A stretch of 64,000 bases of DNA from Providencia rettgeri. GTDB taxonomy: Bacteria > Pseudomonadota > Gammaproteobacteria > Enterobacterales > Enterobacteriaceae. The notes beneath the pieces are model-generated. The model had not been told where the DNA came from, searched no databases, and worked only from the letters and a program-made list of their open reading frames with translations. The stretch covers positions 3,162,001 to 3,226,000 of the forward strand of contig NZ_CP053896.1 in NCBI RefSeq assembly GCF_013255915.1. Reading direction: 5' to 3'. This document shows, piece after piece, positions 1 through 9,712 of this stretch; the stretch's first letter is position 1, and each line of letters starts with the position of its first letter. The position numbers and the translations under genes are program-made.

Positions 1-103
1 CTCGTTGATCGAGGATCAACGTATCAACATCGGCATTTTTCTGGCGTGCTTGCCACATTGGGTCTTTTTTAACATTGCCAAGAATATGTTCAATAATGAT
101 CAT
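1..103 (-). CDS. ureE: Urease accessory protein UreE, N-terminal fragment
   Basis: Only the first 34 codons lie in the window; the gene continues past position 1. The ATG at 103 opens [15 protein letters not shown], the start typical of Yersinia/Morganella-type UreE rather than the Klebsiella/Proteus mirabilis type. UreE is the cytosolic nickel metallochaperone that hands Ni2+ to the UreFGD-urease activation complex, usually through a His-rich C-terminus, which is not visible here. It follows ureC by 62 bp on the same strand, as expected for a ureABCEFGD operon. Confidence 0.88.
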   Translation of the reverse strand, partial: MIIIEHILGNVKKDPMWQARQKNADVDTLILDQR

Positions 104-165
104 AATATTACCTTTTATGTTAATTCTGCCCACCACTGGCAGGCAGATAATCCAAACATGTACAA

Positions 166-1884
166 TTAGCTAAAGAAATAACGTTGGTTCATTGCGGCTT
201 CGCTAATCGGCTGGCAAGTTGCATGTTCACCATTCACTTTTACAGCAAAAGTTTCAGGATCAACTTCGATATTTGGTGTTTCACCGTTACGCACTAAATC
301 ACGCTTCCCGATCGCTCGGCAGTTATTGACAGCAATCACTTGGCGTTCAAGGTCTGCTTTTTCTTTAATACCATCATCTAATGCGGCTTGTGAAACAAAA
401 GTCACACAAGTGTCATTAACAGTTTTACCCATCGCACCAAACATTGGGCGATAGAAAACTGGCTGTGGTGTTGGTAAGGAAGCATTTGGGTCGCCCATTG
501 CAGCCCAGTTGATCATACCACCTTTAATAACCAGTTTAGGTTTAGCCCCAAACATACGCGGGTCCCATAATACGAGATCGGCCATTTTCCCAACTTCAAT
601 CGAGCCTAAGATATGGCTGATACCTTGAGCAATTGCTGGGTTAATAGTGATTTTTGCCACGTAACGTAGAACACGGAAGTTATCATTGCCCGGTGCATCT
701 TCAGGTAGCTTGCCACGAGAAGCTTTCATCGCGTTGGCAGTCTGAACAATACGTAACCAGTTTTCACCCACACGCCCCATCGCTTGTGAGTCACTTGAGA
801 ACATCGAAATAGCACCCATATCATGTAGTACGTTTTCTGCTGCAATGGTTTCAGGGCGAACACGGCTTTCTGCAAATGAAACATCCGACGGAATATTTGG
901 GTTCAAGTTATGACATACCATAATCATGTCAAATAACTCTGATTGACTGTTAACACCGAACGGTAATGTTGGGTTTGTTGAGCTTGGTAATACGTTAGGT
1001 TGGCTAACAACTTTAATAATATCAGGAGCATGTCCACCACCTGCACCTTCAGTGTGATAAGTGTGGATAGTTCTGCCTTCGAATGCTTCGATGGTATCTT
1101 CAACATAACCACCTTCATTCAAACTATCTGTATGCACAGAAATTTGTACATCAAACTCATCAGCAATACGTAGCGCATGGCGGATAGCGTTCCCTGTTGC
1201 GCCCCAGTCCTCATGCACTTTCAGACCCGCTGCACCCGCAACCAATTGCTCTATCAATGGTTCGCGCGTATAAGAGTTGCCTTTCCCTAAAATACCCACG
1301 TTGATTGGTAAGCCTTCGATTGCACGTAACATAGAACGCATGTTCCAAGGACCTGCGGTTACTGTTGTACCGTTAGTTCCATCTGTTGGACCAATACCAC
1401 CGCCAAAGAAGGTTGTCACACCGTTTGATAACGCCGCATAAGCTTGCTGCGGAGAAATTAAATGGATATGAGTATCAATACCCGCAGCTGTTAAAATTAA
1501 GTGTTCACCAGAAATAGCATCTGTTGATACCCCAACAACCATGCCCGGTGTAATGTTATCTTGAATATTTGGGTTACCACTTTTACCGACACCAACGATT
1601 TTACCCGCTTTAATCCCCACGTCCGCTTTAATCACGCCTAAACGCGCATCGACGATGGTGACGTTAGTAATTACTAAATCTAAAACACCATTATCGCTAG
1701 TAAAAGTATTATTCGCGCCCATACCATCGCGTAAAGATTTACCACCACCATAGACAGACTCTTCGCCATATCCACGTAAATCTTTTTCGATTTCAATATA
1801 TAAGTCAGTATCGCCTAAACGAATTTTATCGCCAACTGTTGGCCCGAATAAACCGTTGTATTCTTGTCTAGAAATTTTTGGCAT
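166..1884 (-). CDS. ureC: Urease alpha subunit (catalytic)
   Basis: The 572-residue large subunit hydrolyses urea to ammonia and carbamate in the cytosol. All expected active-site residues are visible: nickel ligands His139 and His141 (THIH), the lysine to be carbamylated Lys222 (GLKVHEDWG), His251, His277 ([12 protein letters not shown]) and Asp365 (SSDSQAMG), plus the flap catalytic His325 (MVCHNLN). Length is normal for the family and the ATG start is clear. It lies 61 bp downstream of ureB and forms part of ureABCE. No frameshift or missing residue is seen, so the enzyme should be active if nickel is supplied. Confidence 0.98.
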   Translation of the reverse strand: MPKISRQEYNGLFGPTVGDKIRLGDTDLYIEIEKDLRGYGEESVYGGGKSLRDGMGANNTFTSDNGVLDLVITNVTIVDARLGVIKADVGIKAGKIVGVGKSGNPNIQDNITPGMVVGVSTDAISGEHLILTAAGIDTHIHLISPQQAYAALSNGVTTFFGGGIGPTDGTNGTTVTAGPWNMRSMLRAIEGLPINVGILGKGNSYTREPLIEQLVAGAAGLKVHEDWGATGNAIRHALRIADEFDVQISVHTDSLNEGGYVEDTIEAFEGRTIHTYHTEGAGGGHAPDIIKVVSQPNVLPSSTNPTLPFGVNSQSELFDMIMVCHNLNPNIPSDVSFAESRVRPETIAAENVLHDMGAISMFSSDSQAMGRVGENWLRIVQTANAMKASRGKLPEDAPGNDNFRVLRYVAKITINPAIAQGISHILGSIEVGKMADLVLWDPRMFGAKPKLVIKGGMINWAAMGDPNASLPTPQPVFYRPMFGAMGKTVNDTCVTFVSQAALDDGIKEKADLERQVIAVNNCRAIGKRDLVRNGETPNIEVDPETFAVKVNGEHATCQPISEAAMNQRYFFS

Positions 1885-1945
1885 GTTATTTACCTTAATG
1901 TGAAGAAGGTGAATTGTTATTTATCATTACTGACATCTAACGCGC

Positions 1946-2371
1946 TTACTGTTCCTTATGCTTAAAACCACGAGCAATTGCTTTATTTAAGGCGATTGCT
2001 TTAGCAGGACGTTCAGTAGCGGCAACGTTATCACCCGCCCAACCATCAACAAGGTTATTAAACCCATATACACTTTGTTTTCCGCCGTAAGGGATCAGTG
2101 AAACTTCAACTTCATCACCTGGCTCAAAACGAATTGCCGTTGTAGAGGCAATATTTAAACGCTTACCGTAAGCCGCTGCACGGTCGAACTCTAATGCATG
2201 GTTAACTTCAAAAAAATGGAAGTGGGAACCAATTTGCACTGGTCTGTCACCCGTATTACGAACTTTAATTTTTGTTTCAGGTTTACCGACGTTGAACTCA
2301 ATAGGCTCATCAGCAAAAATAACACCACCTAAAGGAGTCGGAACTTTAATGTCTGCTTTTGAATTACTCAT
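1946..2371 (-). CDS. ureB: Urease beta subunit
   Basis: The 141-residue beta subunit packs on UreC in the (ABC)3 holoenzyme. It contains the family core VGSHFHFFEVNHALEFDRAAAYGKRLNI-like segment (residues about 47-75, here IGSHFHFFEVN...) and the RFEPGDEVEV stretch. It is longer than the roughly 106-residue Klebsiella form; N- and C-terminal extensions are usual in Yersinia/Morganella-type ureases. A strong ribosome-binding site (GAAGGAGAGGTG) precedes the ATG. It sits 18 bp after ureA and 61 bp before ureC. Confidence 0.96.
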   Translation of the reverse strand: MSNSKADIKVPTPLGGVIFADEPIEFNVGKPETKIKVRNTGDRPVQIGSHFHFFEVNHALEFDRAAAYGKRLNIASTTAIRFEPGDEVEVSLIPYGGKQSVYGFNNLVDGWAGDNVAATERPAKAIALNKAIARGFKHKEQ

Positions 2372-2389
2372 GATTCACCTCTCCTTCAT

Positions 2390-2692
2390 TTATTTAATCG
2401 GATTGTGGACTGTCACTAAGCGAGTACCATCAGTAAAAATCGCTTCAACCTGCACATTTGGAATTAAGTCCCCTACGCCATCCATAACGTCTTTTTTTGT
2501 TAAAACAGTCGCCGCTTCTTTCATTACATCTTCAACAGTTTTACCATCACGCGCCCCTTCAAGTGCCGTGACTGTAATAATGGCAACAGCTTCTGGATAA
2601 TTTAATTTCACACCACGTGCACGGCGTTTTTCAGCCACATCTGCGAGTGTATAAACCATCAATTTTTCAATTTCTCTTGGGGTTAATTGCAT
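2390..2692 (-). CDS. ureA: Urease gamma subunit
   Basis: The 100-residue gamma subunit has the invariant family start [20 protein letters not shown] and the core [10 protein letters not shown]. It is the first gene of the ureABCE... operon, with GAGGAGGC as ribosome-binding site. The 205 bp between it and the ABC importer gene upstream is very AT-rich and probably carries the urease promoter. I saw no convincing sigma54 or NikR site there. Structural role only; the active site is in UreC. Confidence 0.97.
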   Translation of the reverse strand: MQLTPREIEKLMVYTLADVAEKRRARGVKLNYPEAVAIITVTALEGARDGKTVEDVMKEAATVLTKKDVMDGVGDLIPNVQVEAIFTDGTRLVTVHNPIK

Positions 2693-2897
2693 AACGCCTC
2701 CTCAATTGATAAAACTTAACATTGTTAATATTGATAAATAATCATTTTCCGAGCTAATACTCGCTTTGTTTATAAAATATAAATTGAGTTAAACATCTAA
2801 TAACGACAAATTAAATAAAACTCTAACCAATAAACATTCCAATTTAATTAATCAAAATAAGACTGGATATACATTGGCTATTCCTTATGTTTAATTT

Positions 2898-3683
2898 TTA
2901 AATAGTATTAGTCCAATTCATAAATTGTTGTTCAGGCAAAGAATTCCATAGAGATTGAAACCATTTCCCGCCTCCGCCTTGCTTTAATCTTTCACTACTG
3001 AGTACTTCTTCTAAAACACCATTACGTAATAACGCAATGCGATCAGCGAAACGAACAGCCATTGCAAGGTCGTGAGTAACCCACAAAACACCTTTACCAT
3101 CAAAGCAAAGAGACTTGATATGTTGTAGAAGTTGCATCGCATGTTCATCGTCTAGCCAAGATGAAATTTCATCCGCAAGAATATATTCAGCTTGGGAAAG
3201 TGTCGCGCTACAAGCCAGAACTCGTTTTGCCATTCCCCCGGAAAGCTTATTGGGATAACTATGGATTAAATCTGCTTGTAAATTATATTGTTGTAAGTGC
3301 AACGCGACGTCGTGCATTTGAATATGCTGCCCACTTAAGACAGCGGCACGTTCAAGTTGAGGCCCTATCTTAATGAGAGGGTTTAATGCGCTAACTCCTT
3401 GAGGGATATAGCACAATGAATTGCCGCGATATTGCTGTTTTGACTTTTCTGTTAACTGACTTCCATTTAACACAATATCACCACGGCAACGCATATTTTC
3501 AGGTAACAAACCTAAACTGCTTTGCAGTAGTAAACTTTTCCCTTCCCCGCTTCCTCCTACCAATGCAACCATTTCACCTGGAGCCACATCCAATGAAATA
3601 TCTTGTAAAAGCGGAGACCACTGTTTTTTGCCTAGCCAGCGAAATTTCGCTACATCAATCGTAAGGTTATCAAAACTTAGCAT
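2898..3683 (-). CDS. ABC importer ATPase, nickel/peptide (NikD/DppD) type
   Basis: A cytosolic ATP-binding subunit, 261 residues from the chosen start. It shows Walker A GGSGEGKS (about 43-50), signature LSGGMAKR (147-154), Walker B YILADE (167-172) and the H-loop VTHD. The ATG at 3683 is preferred over the one at 3701 because GAGGAG lies 6 bases before it and its TGATG overlap with the permease stop suggests translational coupling. It is the last gene of a binding protein-permease-permease-ATPase operon just upstream of ureABC, so nickel uptake for urease is the likely job. Importers of this family normally use two different ATPases; only one is present here. Confidence 0.85.
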   Translation of the reverse strand: MLSFDNLTIDVAKFRWLGKKQWSPLLQDISLDVAPGEMVALVGGSGEGKSLLLQSSLGLLPENMRCRGDIVLNGSQLTEKSKQQYRGNSLCYIPQGVSALNPLIKIGPQLERAAVLSGQHIQMHDVALHLQQYNLQADLIHSYPNKLSGGMAKRVLACSATLSQAEYILADEISSWLDDEHAMQLLQHIKSLCFDGKGVLWVTHDLAMAVRFADRIALLRNGVLEEVLSSERLKQGGGGKWFQSLWNSLPEQQFMNWTNTI

Positions 3684-4489
3684 CAATCGCTCCTCAACCA
3701 TAATTGTTGTACTGCTTTAGCAAATTGATCGAATAACAGCACTAAACCAACTAATGCGATGCCCGGAAACATGGCTAACCACCATGCTCCTGTGCTCAAG
3801 TAACGCAAGGCATCGGAAAGCAAAATACCTAACGATGCTTCATGTGGAGACAAACCAAAACCCAAAAAACTCAGTGCTGCACTGTGTAATATCGCATGTG
3901 GGAACATCAATAATGTCCCCACCAACCATTGTGAAAGGATCATCGGTAAATAGTCATACCGGCATCGATAGAGCGCACTATTTCCAATCCGTTTCGATAA
4001 CATGATGTAATCTGTTTGCTGCACTCGGAGCAACTCGGAACGTAAGATCAACGTCAACTTTGGCCAATGTGTCAACGCAACCGCCCAAATTACACCCACT
4101 TTGCCACCACCTAATGTAAAGCAAATCAATATCAGCAATAACAAGTGAGGTAGTGCTAATAACGAATCAATACATCCACGTATAACATAATCCATCGTCT
4201 TACTAAATGAGGATAAACTTGCCATCACGAGTGCTATCGCTCCGCTCGATACGGCTGCGATGGTGCCAATTTGTAAGCTGGTCGCTATTCCTTGGAATAC
4301 TCTGTCCCACAAGTCTCGACCTAAATTATCAGTACCAAATAAATGTATCCACGATGGCGCTTGTCGACGGTCGAGTAAATTCACTTCTACATCAGTTTGG
4401 GAAAGCCATGCTGCATAAGCCCCTAAAGCGAATAAGCACAACAAGGATATAACTAACTTAATTAAAGCCTTATTTGGGTTATAAGTCAT
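3683..4489 (-). CDS. ABC importer permease, NikC/DppC type
   Basis: This 268-residue inner-membrane permease carries the family hallmark HLFGTDNLGRDLWDRV near residues 49-64, after one N-terminal membrane segment, followed by about five more hydrophobic segments with an EAA-like loop (residues about 158-180). It overlaps the preceding permease by 4 bp (ATGA) and its stop overlaps the ATPase start, indicating one coupled operon. Context with urease and amtB suggests nickel, although the family also moves peptides and metal-chelate complexes. Confidence 0.88.
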   Translation of the reverse strand: MTYNPNKALIKLVISLLCLFALGAYAAWLSQTDVEVNLLDRRQAPSWIHLFGTDNLGRDLWDRVFQGIATSLQIGTIAAVSSGAIALVMASLSSFSKTMDYVIRGCIDSLLALPHLLLLILICFTLGGGKVGVIWAVALTHWPKLTLILRSELLRVQQTDYIMLSKRIGNSALYRCRYDYLPMILSQWLVGTLLMFPHAILHSAALSFLGFGLSPHEASLGILLSDALRYLSTGAWWLAMFPGIALVGLVLLFDQFAKAVQQLWLRSD

Positions 4490-5454
4490 GGCTCTCGGAG
4501 TACCCCTTTATTCACGCTCTTGAGCATCATGTCAGAAATACTGTTACTAAAGAAAATCACTACCGCACATAACATCACAATCCCCATTAATAAAGGGATG
4601 TCACCCCGCAAACCCGCATCAATGGTTGCTTGTCCTAAGCCTGGGTAAGCAAACACCTTTTCTGCTAGCAATGCGCCACTGAGCAATTCTCCCATTGAGG
4701 CAAACTGTAAACATATTGCGGGTGTAACCGCATGTTTTACTACATGAAAGCTGACCATTGGCCACCCTTTATCCCCTTGTGCTTTCGCATAGTGGATAAA
4801 CTCGCTGTTCATCACCTCAGCAACTTTCGAACGAGTATGCAGAGCTATATTACCAATACCTAACATCCCTAAAGCCACTACAGGTAACACAAGATGATGC
4901 ACTTTTTGTGACAATGTTGATGTTTGTTCATCTAAGCCTATCGGCCAAGCGCAACAAATTGGCGCCCACTGTAATGAAACAGCAAAAAGTGACAATAAAA
5001 GTAAGCCAACCCAAAAAACAGGAATTGAAGCCAATAAATAAGACAGTGTTGAAATGACTTTATCCGGCCATCTATTTAGGTAACGCCCGGCTACCAACCC
5101 CAAACAAAAACCCATCGCCCCAGAAAATAGCCATGCCGATAATAACAAAGCTAATGAAGGCGCTAACCTATCAGCAATCACCTGTGAAACAGGGGTGTTA
5201 TAGAGCATGGAGTACCCCATATCACCTTGTAATAACTGAGAAAACCAATGCCAGAACTGCATCCATAATGGCTGATCAAGCCCCCAACGAGCTGCAATCA
5301 ATGGATATTGCTCGGGGGAAACATGCATTAAATCATTGCCAATGTAGGCTTTAATTGGGTCTATTGGTGAATAGCTTAGGAGAATAAAAACCCCAAATGC
5401 TGTCACTAATAATAAACAGACAAACCGCAATAAAAGCCCGATGGTTGTCCGCAT
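4486..5454 (-). CDS. ABC importer permease, NikB/DppB type
   Basis: A 322-residue inner-membrane permease of the DppB/NikB family. It has an N-terminal membrane helix (LLRFVCLLLVTAFGVFILL), a periplasmic loop and five further hydrophobic segments. The conserved region FAYPGLGQATIDAGLRGD lies near residues 267-284. Its start overlaps the stop of the binding-protein gene (TAATG). It pairs with the next permease to form the heterodimeric channel. Probable substrate: nickel or a nickel chelate, from the urease context. Confidence 0.88.
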   Translation of the reverse strand: MRTTIGLLLRFVCLLLVTAFGVFILLSYSPIDPIKAYIGNDLMHVSPEQYPLIAARWGLDQPLWMQFWHWFSQLLQGDMGYSMLYNTPVSQVIADRLAPSLALLLSAWLFSGAMGFCLGLVAGRYLNRWPDKVISTLSYLLASIPVFWVGLLLLSLFAVSLQWAPICCAWPIGLDEQTSTLSQKVHHLVLPVVALGMLGIGNIALHTRSKVAEVMNSEFIHYAKAQGDKGWPMVSFHVVKHAVTPAICLQFASMGELLSGALLAEKVFAYPGLGQATIDAGLRGDIPLLMGIVMLCAVVIFFSNSISDMMLKSVNKGVLREP

Positions 5455-7043
5455 TATTTACAAGTCCACGCCCAATCATCCACATTATTCAATACTGACC
5501 ATGAACCATGAATTTCAGGTGCCCCCTTACCTAGCTCAACACAGTTATTCAATAAATAAAGATGTTGTACGTTCATTAACCAAGCCCAAGCGGCGTCACC
5601 TTGGATACCTGTTCCTGTTTTGCCATCCCAATCCACTTTCTGCCAAAATGGAATTGCCGCATCTTGGTCTGGCTGACGAAGTGCTTCTTCTATCACCTTA
5701 TCGACTGCTGGATTTTTGTAGTAACCCGCGTTATAGAACCCCACACCAGCGGCTTTGCTGCTGTAGTTATGAACAAGCTCCATTGGGTCAAGACTCCCCC
5801 ACCCAAATAATGTTGGGTTGGCATGCATGTACTTTTCCACGGTTTCCCAGCTGCCTGATTTTAAATCCATCTCAATACCAATTGGCTTTAAGCTAGCCCT
5901 TACGGCTTGAGCTAAATCACGACGAGTGCTATCCCCACTGGCGTACCAAAGCGTCAGTTTCGCCACTTTGCCATCTTTTTCTCTTAAGCCGTCTTTATTC
6001 AGCTTCCAGCCAGCATCTTCAAGTATCGTTTTCGCTTTTTCGACATCCCCATCTTTAAATGAAGATTGAGGGTTATTCCAAGGTAGGCCTTCAACGCCAG
6101 TATATGCAGGGATCGCAAAACCTTCTAATACCGCGTCTGCTAATAGCTTACGGTCAATGGCGTAGTTGATCGCTTTGCGAATAGCAACATCGGAAGTAAT
6201 GTCGTTACCAATTGGGTCGCCTGACGCATTTTTCTCTCCCGCAGGTGGAATTGGGAAGGAAATCCCTCGGTTTTCAACACTGTGGCGCTCAATCAATCTC
6301 ATGCTTTTCACATCTTTCGCATTACTCGCCACGGCAGCAGGAATACGAACAATATCTAATTCACCACTTTGAGCGGCAGCAAAAGCACCATCTTCATTCA
6401 AGAAAACAAAAACCATTTTATCGAAATCGTTTTTAGGCCCCGCATAAAATGGGTTTCTTTCAACAATTAATTGCTGACCTGGTTGGAAGTTCACTAAGCG
6501 ATAGGGACCTGCTCCGATAGGATTATGGGCGTATTTTTTCGCATCATATTTATCCGCAGAAACAATCCCTAATGAACCTAATACGTTAATAAAGGTACTT
6601 TGCGGAGCAGATAAAGTCATTCTAACAGTAGATGGGTTGATTTCCTCTGCTTTAGCAAAGTTCCCCATATCGACTTTTCCACCACTTGCGGCGGCGTTGT
6701 TATAGGTAAAAACAACATCTTTTGCGGTTAATGGGGAGCCATCGGAAAATTTTAGTCCGTCTTTTAATTTTAACGTCCACTCTTTACCATCATCTGAATG
6801 CTCATATTTTTCAAGCATATAGCTATGCCATGATAAATCAGCTTTTTGTTTTAATAATGGACTATGTAAAAGTAAATAGCTGCCGTGGCTCCAGCCTAAC
6901 ATCGGGTCAAACCCTTCAGTTGGCTCAGAACCAATCGCTAGACGCAAAGTTTGTGGTTGCTGTGTATCGGTCGCAGCATTTGCCCCCATCGATAGCCCCA
7001 TAAAACAAATAGCCTGAATAGCTATTGCTATCTTCTTTTTCAT
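5454..7043 (-). CDS. Periplasmic substrate-binding protein, nickel/peptide (SBP_bac_5) family
   Basis: The 529-residue precursor starts with a Sec signal peptide (MKKKIAIAIQ... cleaved after GANAA, about residue 23). It then shows the family pattern EWTLKLKDGLKFSDGSPLTAKDVVFTYN and, later, NYAIDRKLLADAVLEG. It delivers ligand to the two permeases encoded next. The position immediately upstream of urease resembles the Yersinia ynt nickel importer, but substrate cannot be read from sequence alone; peptides are the alternative. A good ribosome-binding site (AGGATGG) precedes the ATG. Confidence 0.88.
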   Translation of the reverse strand: MKKKIAIAIQAICFMGLSMGANAATDTQQPQTLRLAIGSEPTEGFDPMLGWSHGSYLLLHSPLLKQKADLSWHSYMLEKYEHSDDGKEWTLKLKDGLKFSDGSPLTAKDVVFTYNNAAASGGKVDMGNFAKAEEINPSTVRMTLSAPQSTFINVLGSLGIVSADKYDAKKYAHNPIGAGPYRLVNFQPGQQLIVERNPFYAGPKNDFDKMVFVFLNEDGAFAAAQSGELDIVRIPAAVASNAKDVKSMRLIERHSVENRGISFPIPPAGEKNASGDPIGNDITSDVAIRKAINYAIDRKLLADAVLEGFAIPAYTGVEGLPWNNPQSSFKDGDVEKAKTILEDAGWKLNKDGLREKDGKVAKLTLWYASGDSTRRDLAQAVRASLKPIGIEMDLKSGSWETVEKYMHANPTLFGWGSLDPMELVHNYSSKAAGVGFYNAGYYKNPAVDKVIEEALRQPDQDAAIPFWQKVDWDGKTGTGIQGDAAWAWLMNVQHLYLLNNCVELGKGAPEIHGSWSVLNNVDDWAWTCK

Positions 7044-7146
7044 ATACCCATCCTAAATTACCAGCTGTATTTAGCAGCTATCCCAACCGGTAGTTCAAAT
7101 AAACCCACCAATTAGGATAAACTGCAAGAAATAATATATTTGATAA

Positions 7147-8391
7147 CTAATCTGCTTTTTCTCGATATGCGTCTTCATCAAATTCAACGGTATCTAAATT
7201 GTCACCAACAGCACTTTGGTCAACTCTGACTGGCGTAAATTTATTGATTATCCAAAGAATTAAGATTGTAAAGACAAAGGACCAAATACTGGTAAAGACA
7301 ACGGCCACAGTTTGCTTCACAATTTGCATCCCGTTTCCTTCAATTAACCCTGCTGGCCCTTTCGCATTCCAAACCGTTGATGCAAATACACCGACTAAAA
7401 TCGAGCCTGTAATACCACCAACACCGTGCACACCGAATACATCTAATGCATCGTCTAAATGGCGTCGGACTAAGAAAACACAGGTATAACAGACGATACT
7501 GGCAATAACCCCGATAATTGCTGCAGAACCAATTGAAACATAACCTGAAGCAGGTGTAATAGTGGCTAAACCGGCTACTGCCCCTGTTAAAAAGCCGACA
7601 AGTTTAGGTTTGCCTGTATGCAAGCGTTCAATAATAAACCAAGTAATTGCCGCAAATGCAGCCGCAATATCAGTAGTAATAAATGCCGAAACGGTTACGG
7701 TGTTGACTTGCAGTTCAGACCCAGCGTTAAAACCATACCAACCAAACCACAATAAAGCCGCGCCAAGTGCAATATAAGGAATATTATGAGTACCATCTGA
7801 CTTAACGACTCTTTTACCTACATATAACGCTGAAGCTATTGCAGCGAAACCGGCTGTTGCGTGAACGACAATACCACCCGCAAAATCAACAACTCCCCAC
7901 TTAGCAAAAATGCCATCTGGGCTCCAAACCATATGAACGAACGGTGCATAGACAAATAATGTCCATAAGGTTAAAAAGATGAGATAAGCAGGGAAATTAA
8001 CTCTATTTGCGAAAGCTCCTGTAATCAAGGCTGGGGTAATAATCGCAAACATCATTTGATATCCAAAATGAACCAGTATTGGTAAGCCGCCATCATTACC
8101 GGTATACATCGTTTGAGGGCTTATGTTATTCAAGAATGCATAATAAAATGGGTCGCCGACAATCCCATTAATCGAGGGACCGAACGATAATGAATAACCA
8201 ACCACGAACCAAATAATTGCCACCCATCCCATAGAAAAGAAACTCTGGGACATAATGGTAATAACACTTTTACGAGAGACTAATCCACCATAGAAAAAAG
8301 CAAGTCCAGGAGTCATTAGCATAACAAGACTTGTACAAAGCAGCATAAATGCTGTATTTGGGACATCCAATACTGCAAGTATATTATTCAT
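7147..8391 (-). CDS. amtB: Ammonium transporter, AmtB family
   Basis: A 414-residue channel with 11 predicted membrane helices. The twin pore histidines His177 (GGIVVHATAG) and His322 (FGVHGVGG) and the conserved Asp170 are present, so the pore looks functional. Unlike the usual glnK-amtB pair, no PII gene accompanies it. It lies upstream of the nickel-type importer and urease genes on the same strand. In urease clusters such a transporter plausibly exports or equilibrates the ammonium made from urea. The N-terminus lacks an obvious cleavable signal peptide. Confidence 0.93.
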   Translation of the reverse strand: MNNILAVLDVPNTAFMLLCTSLVMLMTPGLAFFYGGLVSRKSVITIMSQSFFSMGWVAIIWFVVGYSLSFGPSINGIVGDPFYYAFLNNISPQTMYTGNDGGLPILVHFGYQMMFAIITPALITGAFANRVNFPAYLIFLTLWTLFVYAPFVHMVWSPDGIFAKWGVVDFAGGIVVHATAGFAAIASALYVGKRVVKSDGTHNIPYIALGAALLWFGWYGFNAGSELQVNTVTVSAFITTDIAAAFAAITWFIIERLHTGKPKLVGFLTGAVAGLATITPASGYVSIGSAAIIGVIASIVCYTCVFLVRRHLDDALDVFGVHGVGGITGSILVGVFASTVWNAKGPAGLIEGNGMQIVKQTVAVVFTSIWSFVFTILILWIINKFTPVRVDQSAVGDNLDTVEFDEDAYREKAD

Positions 8392-8780
8392 TAATTAATA
8401 CTCTCCAATGAATGTATTCATATTTAGAATATCGAAATAGGAAATGATTATTTCATATTTATAGCAGTTTAATAATTGATTTATATATTTACAGTTCAAT
8501 CACATAGTTATCTTTTTTCATAATATAACATTCAGTGAGATAATCAATAGAATTATTAACCAAAATAAAAATAATGGATTATTCATTTTAACGTTAAAAA
8601 TTTAATATAAAATAGTCAATAATAAATAGTACTGGTAGATTAAATTTTAACACTGATGAAGTGTTAAAATTTAAATTAGCTCTTTAAGACTAAACGCCGC
8701 CGAGGTTCAGAGTGGCACATGTATAGAGATTTTGAGTTCGCTTATCAAACAAGCGCAACGCGGTGTTATTAAAGAAAAAA
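8392..8780 (+). other. AT-rich intergenic region with a 13-bp inverted repeat
   Basis: No gene is visible. The region separates amtB from the IS relics. Positions 8641-8653 and 8661-8673 form a perfect 13-bp inverted repeat (TAAATTTTAACAC) around a 7-base spacer. It is not followed by a T-run on either strand, so it could be a terminator-like hairpin, an operator or the end of a lost element. The upstream part should hold the amtB promoter. Confidence 0.5.
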
Positions 8781-9330
8781 TGATTAAAAAACTCACAATC
8801 ACCACAGTTTGTCACTTTATGAGGATCTGCCGTCAAGCCTATTACAAACGACAAGATACATCTGATAAAAAGAGAAGTCAGATGATATTATTGTCTATTC
8901 AGTGAAATCAGAGCGCATTTTTCATGCCTCTATTAAGTGTTCGTAGTTGCACTTTATTTTCAAACAAAAACAATTAATTATTGGACGTGAACGATTATTT
9001 TCTTTATTTAAAAAACATCGATTATTGGTGCCAACTAAACGAAATTATCATCTAACAACATTAAATCATCATTGCTTTCATCAGCATCCAAATTTAATTA
9101 AGTCAGGATTTACTCCCACGCAACCAATACAATCTTGTGTCGCTTATATTACCTATTTATAAACTCATGAAGGCAATACTGATTTAAGTTTAATTACAGA
9201 TGCTTATTCATAAAAAATTTGGGTTATCATTTAGATGACAACATGAGAATGAAGACGGTGAAGAAATCGTTGCTCTATGCATTAAAAAACGACATTCAGA
9301 AATACCATTGTTCCATCATTATGATCGTTG
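8781..9330 (+). pseudogene. IS3-family transposase OrfB, decayed
   Basis: Several frames recall an IS3-family OrfB in the right order: a start resembling ITTVCHFMRICRQAYYKR, then LIIGRERLFSLFKKHRLLV, then NLIKSGFTPTQPIQSCVA, and finally DLSLITDAYS followed by GYHLDDNMR. They are broken by stops and frameshifts, and the integrase catalytic triad cannot be assembled. The ends of the insertion sequence are not identifiable. It lies just outside the younger integrated element and marks old accessory DNA. Confidence 0.75.
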
Positions 9331-9357
9331 AAATGATCAACAAATTCAGTAGAAGAT

Positions 9358-9559
9358 CTAAGCGGAATCTTTGAGTTCATAATATTTTTGATGTGGTGTT
9401 AAATAACCAATCTTTGAAAGGCATCGATAGTAATTGTAAAACTAAACGTAATTTTCAACCTCATCGATAACAGATTGATGATTCATAAACGATAAATGAT
9501 TGAGTCTTTCTGTCTTTAAACTCCTAAAAATTTTTTCCATCACCGCATTGATGTACCCC
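9358..9559 (-). pseudogene. IS3-family transposase OrfB C-terminal relic
   Basis: Read on the minus strand this gives the IS3-group C-terminus: AVMEKIFRSLKTERLNHLSF, then FYNYYRCLSKIGYLTPHQ and YELKDSA with a natural stop. There is one in-frame TAG after ENYV, and the N-terminal part is missing. It is a different copy from the plus-strand relic next to it, facing the opposite way. Not functional. Confidence 0.75.
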
Positions 9560-9591
9560 TATATGTGCCACCTAAAGGGGAGAGTTTTCAA

Positions 9592-9684
9592 TAGACGTTA
9601 GTAGATATTGGGATAATGGGATTTAGTTGAAATACTTGATTGCTTATTTTTATAACTTAAGGGGATTGGAAGACTTTAGAAAAT
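9592..9684. repeat. Diverged copy of the integrase-side flank (relic of an older element)
   Basis: This stretch resembles 33268-33347, which lies between the present integrase gene and the tRNA. Both contain AGACGTTAGTAGA, then a TTGATT block, then GATTGG-AGACTTTA before the 28-bp attachment repeat. Since this copy lies outside the element, it is best explained as the integrase end of an earlier element that used the same tRNA site. Confidence 0.6.
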
Positions 9685-9712
9685 GTTGCTAGAAGTGAAG
9701 ATGGCGGAGGAG
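9685..9712. repeat. Distal attachment-site repeat
   Basis: A 28-bp segment beginning GTTGCTAGAAGTGAAG and ending GGCGGAGGAG is identical to 33348-33375. The last 11 bases match the 3' end of the tRNA-Ser gene, as expected when a tyrosine recombinase integrates at a tRNA 3' end. This is the tRNA-distal end of the element. Confidence 0.85.

Noticed and set aside
2693..2897. Sigma54 or NikR site upstream of ureA
   Set aside because: No GG-N10-GC element or NikR palindrome could be seen.
8641..8673. Intrinsic terminator for amtB-side transcripts
   Set aside because: The inverted repeat is AT-rich and lacks a following T-run on either strand; amtB also reads away from it.
8781..9559. Active insertion sequence
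   Set aside because: Both transposase pieces are frameshifted or truncated and no intact terminal repeats were found.
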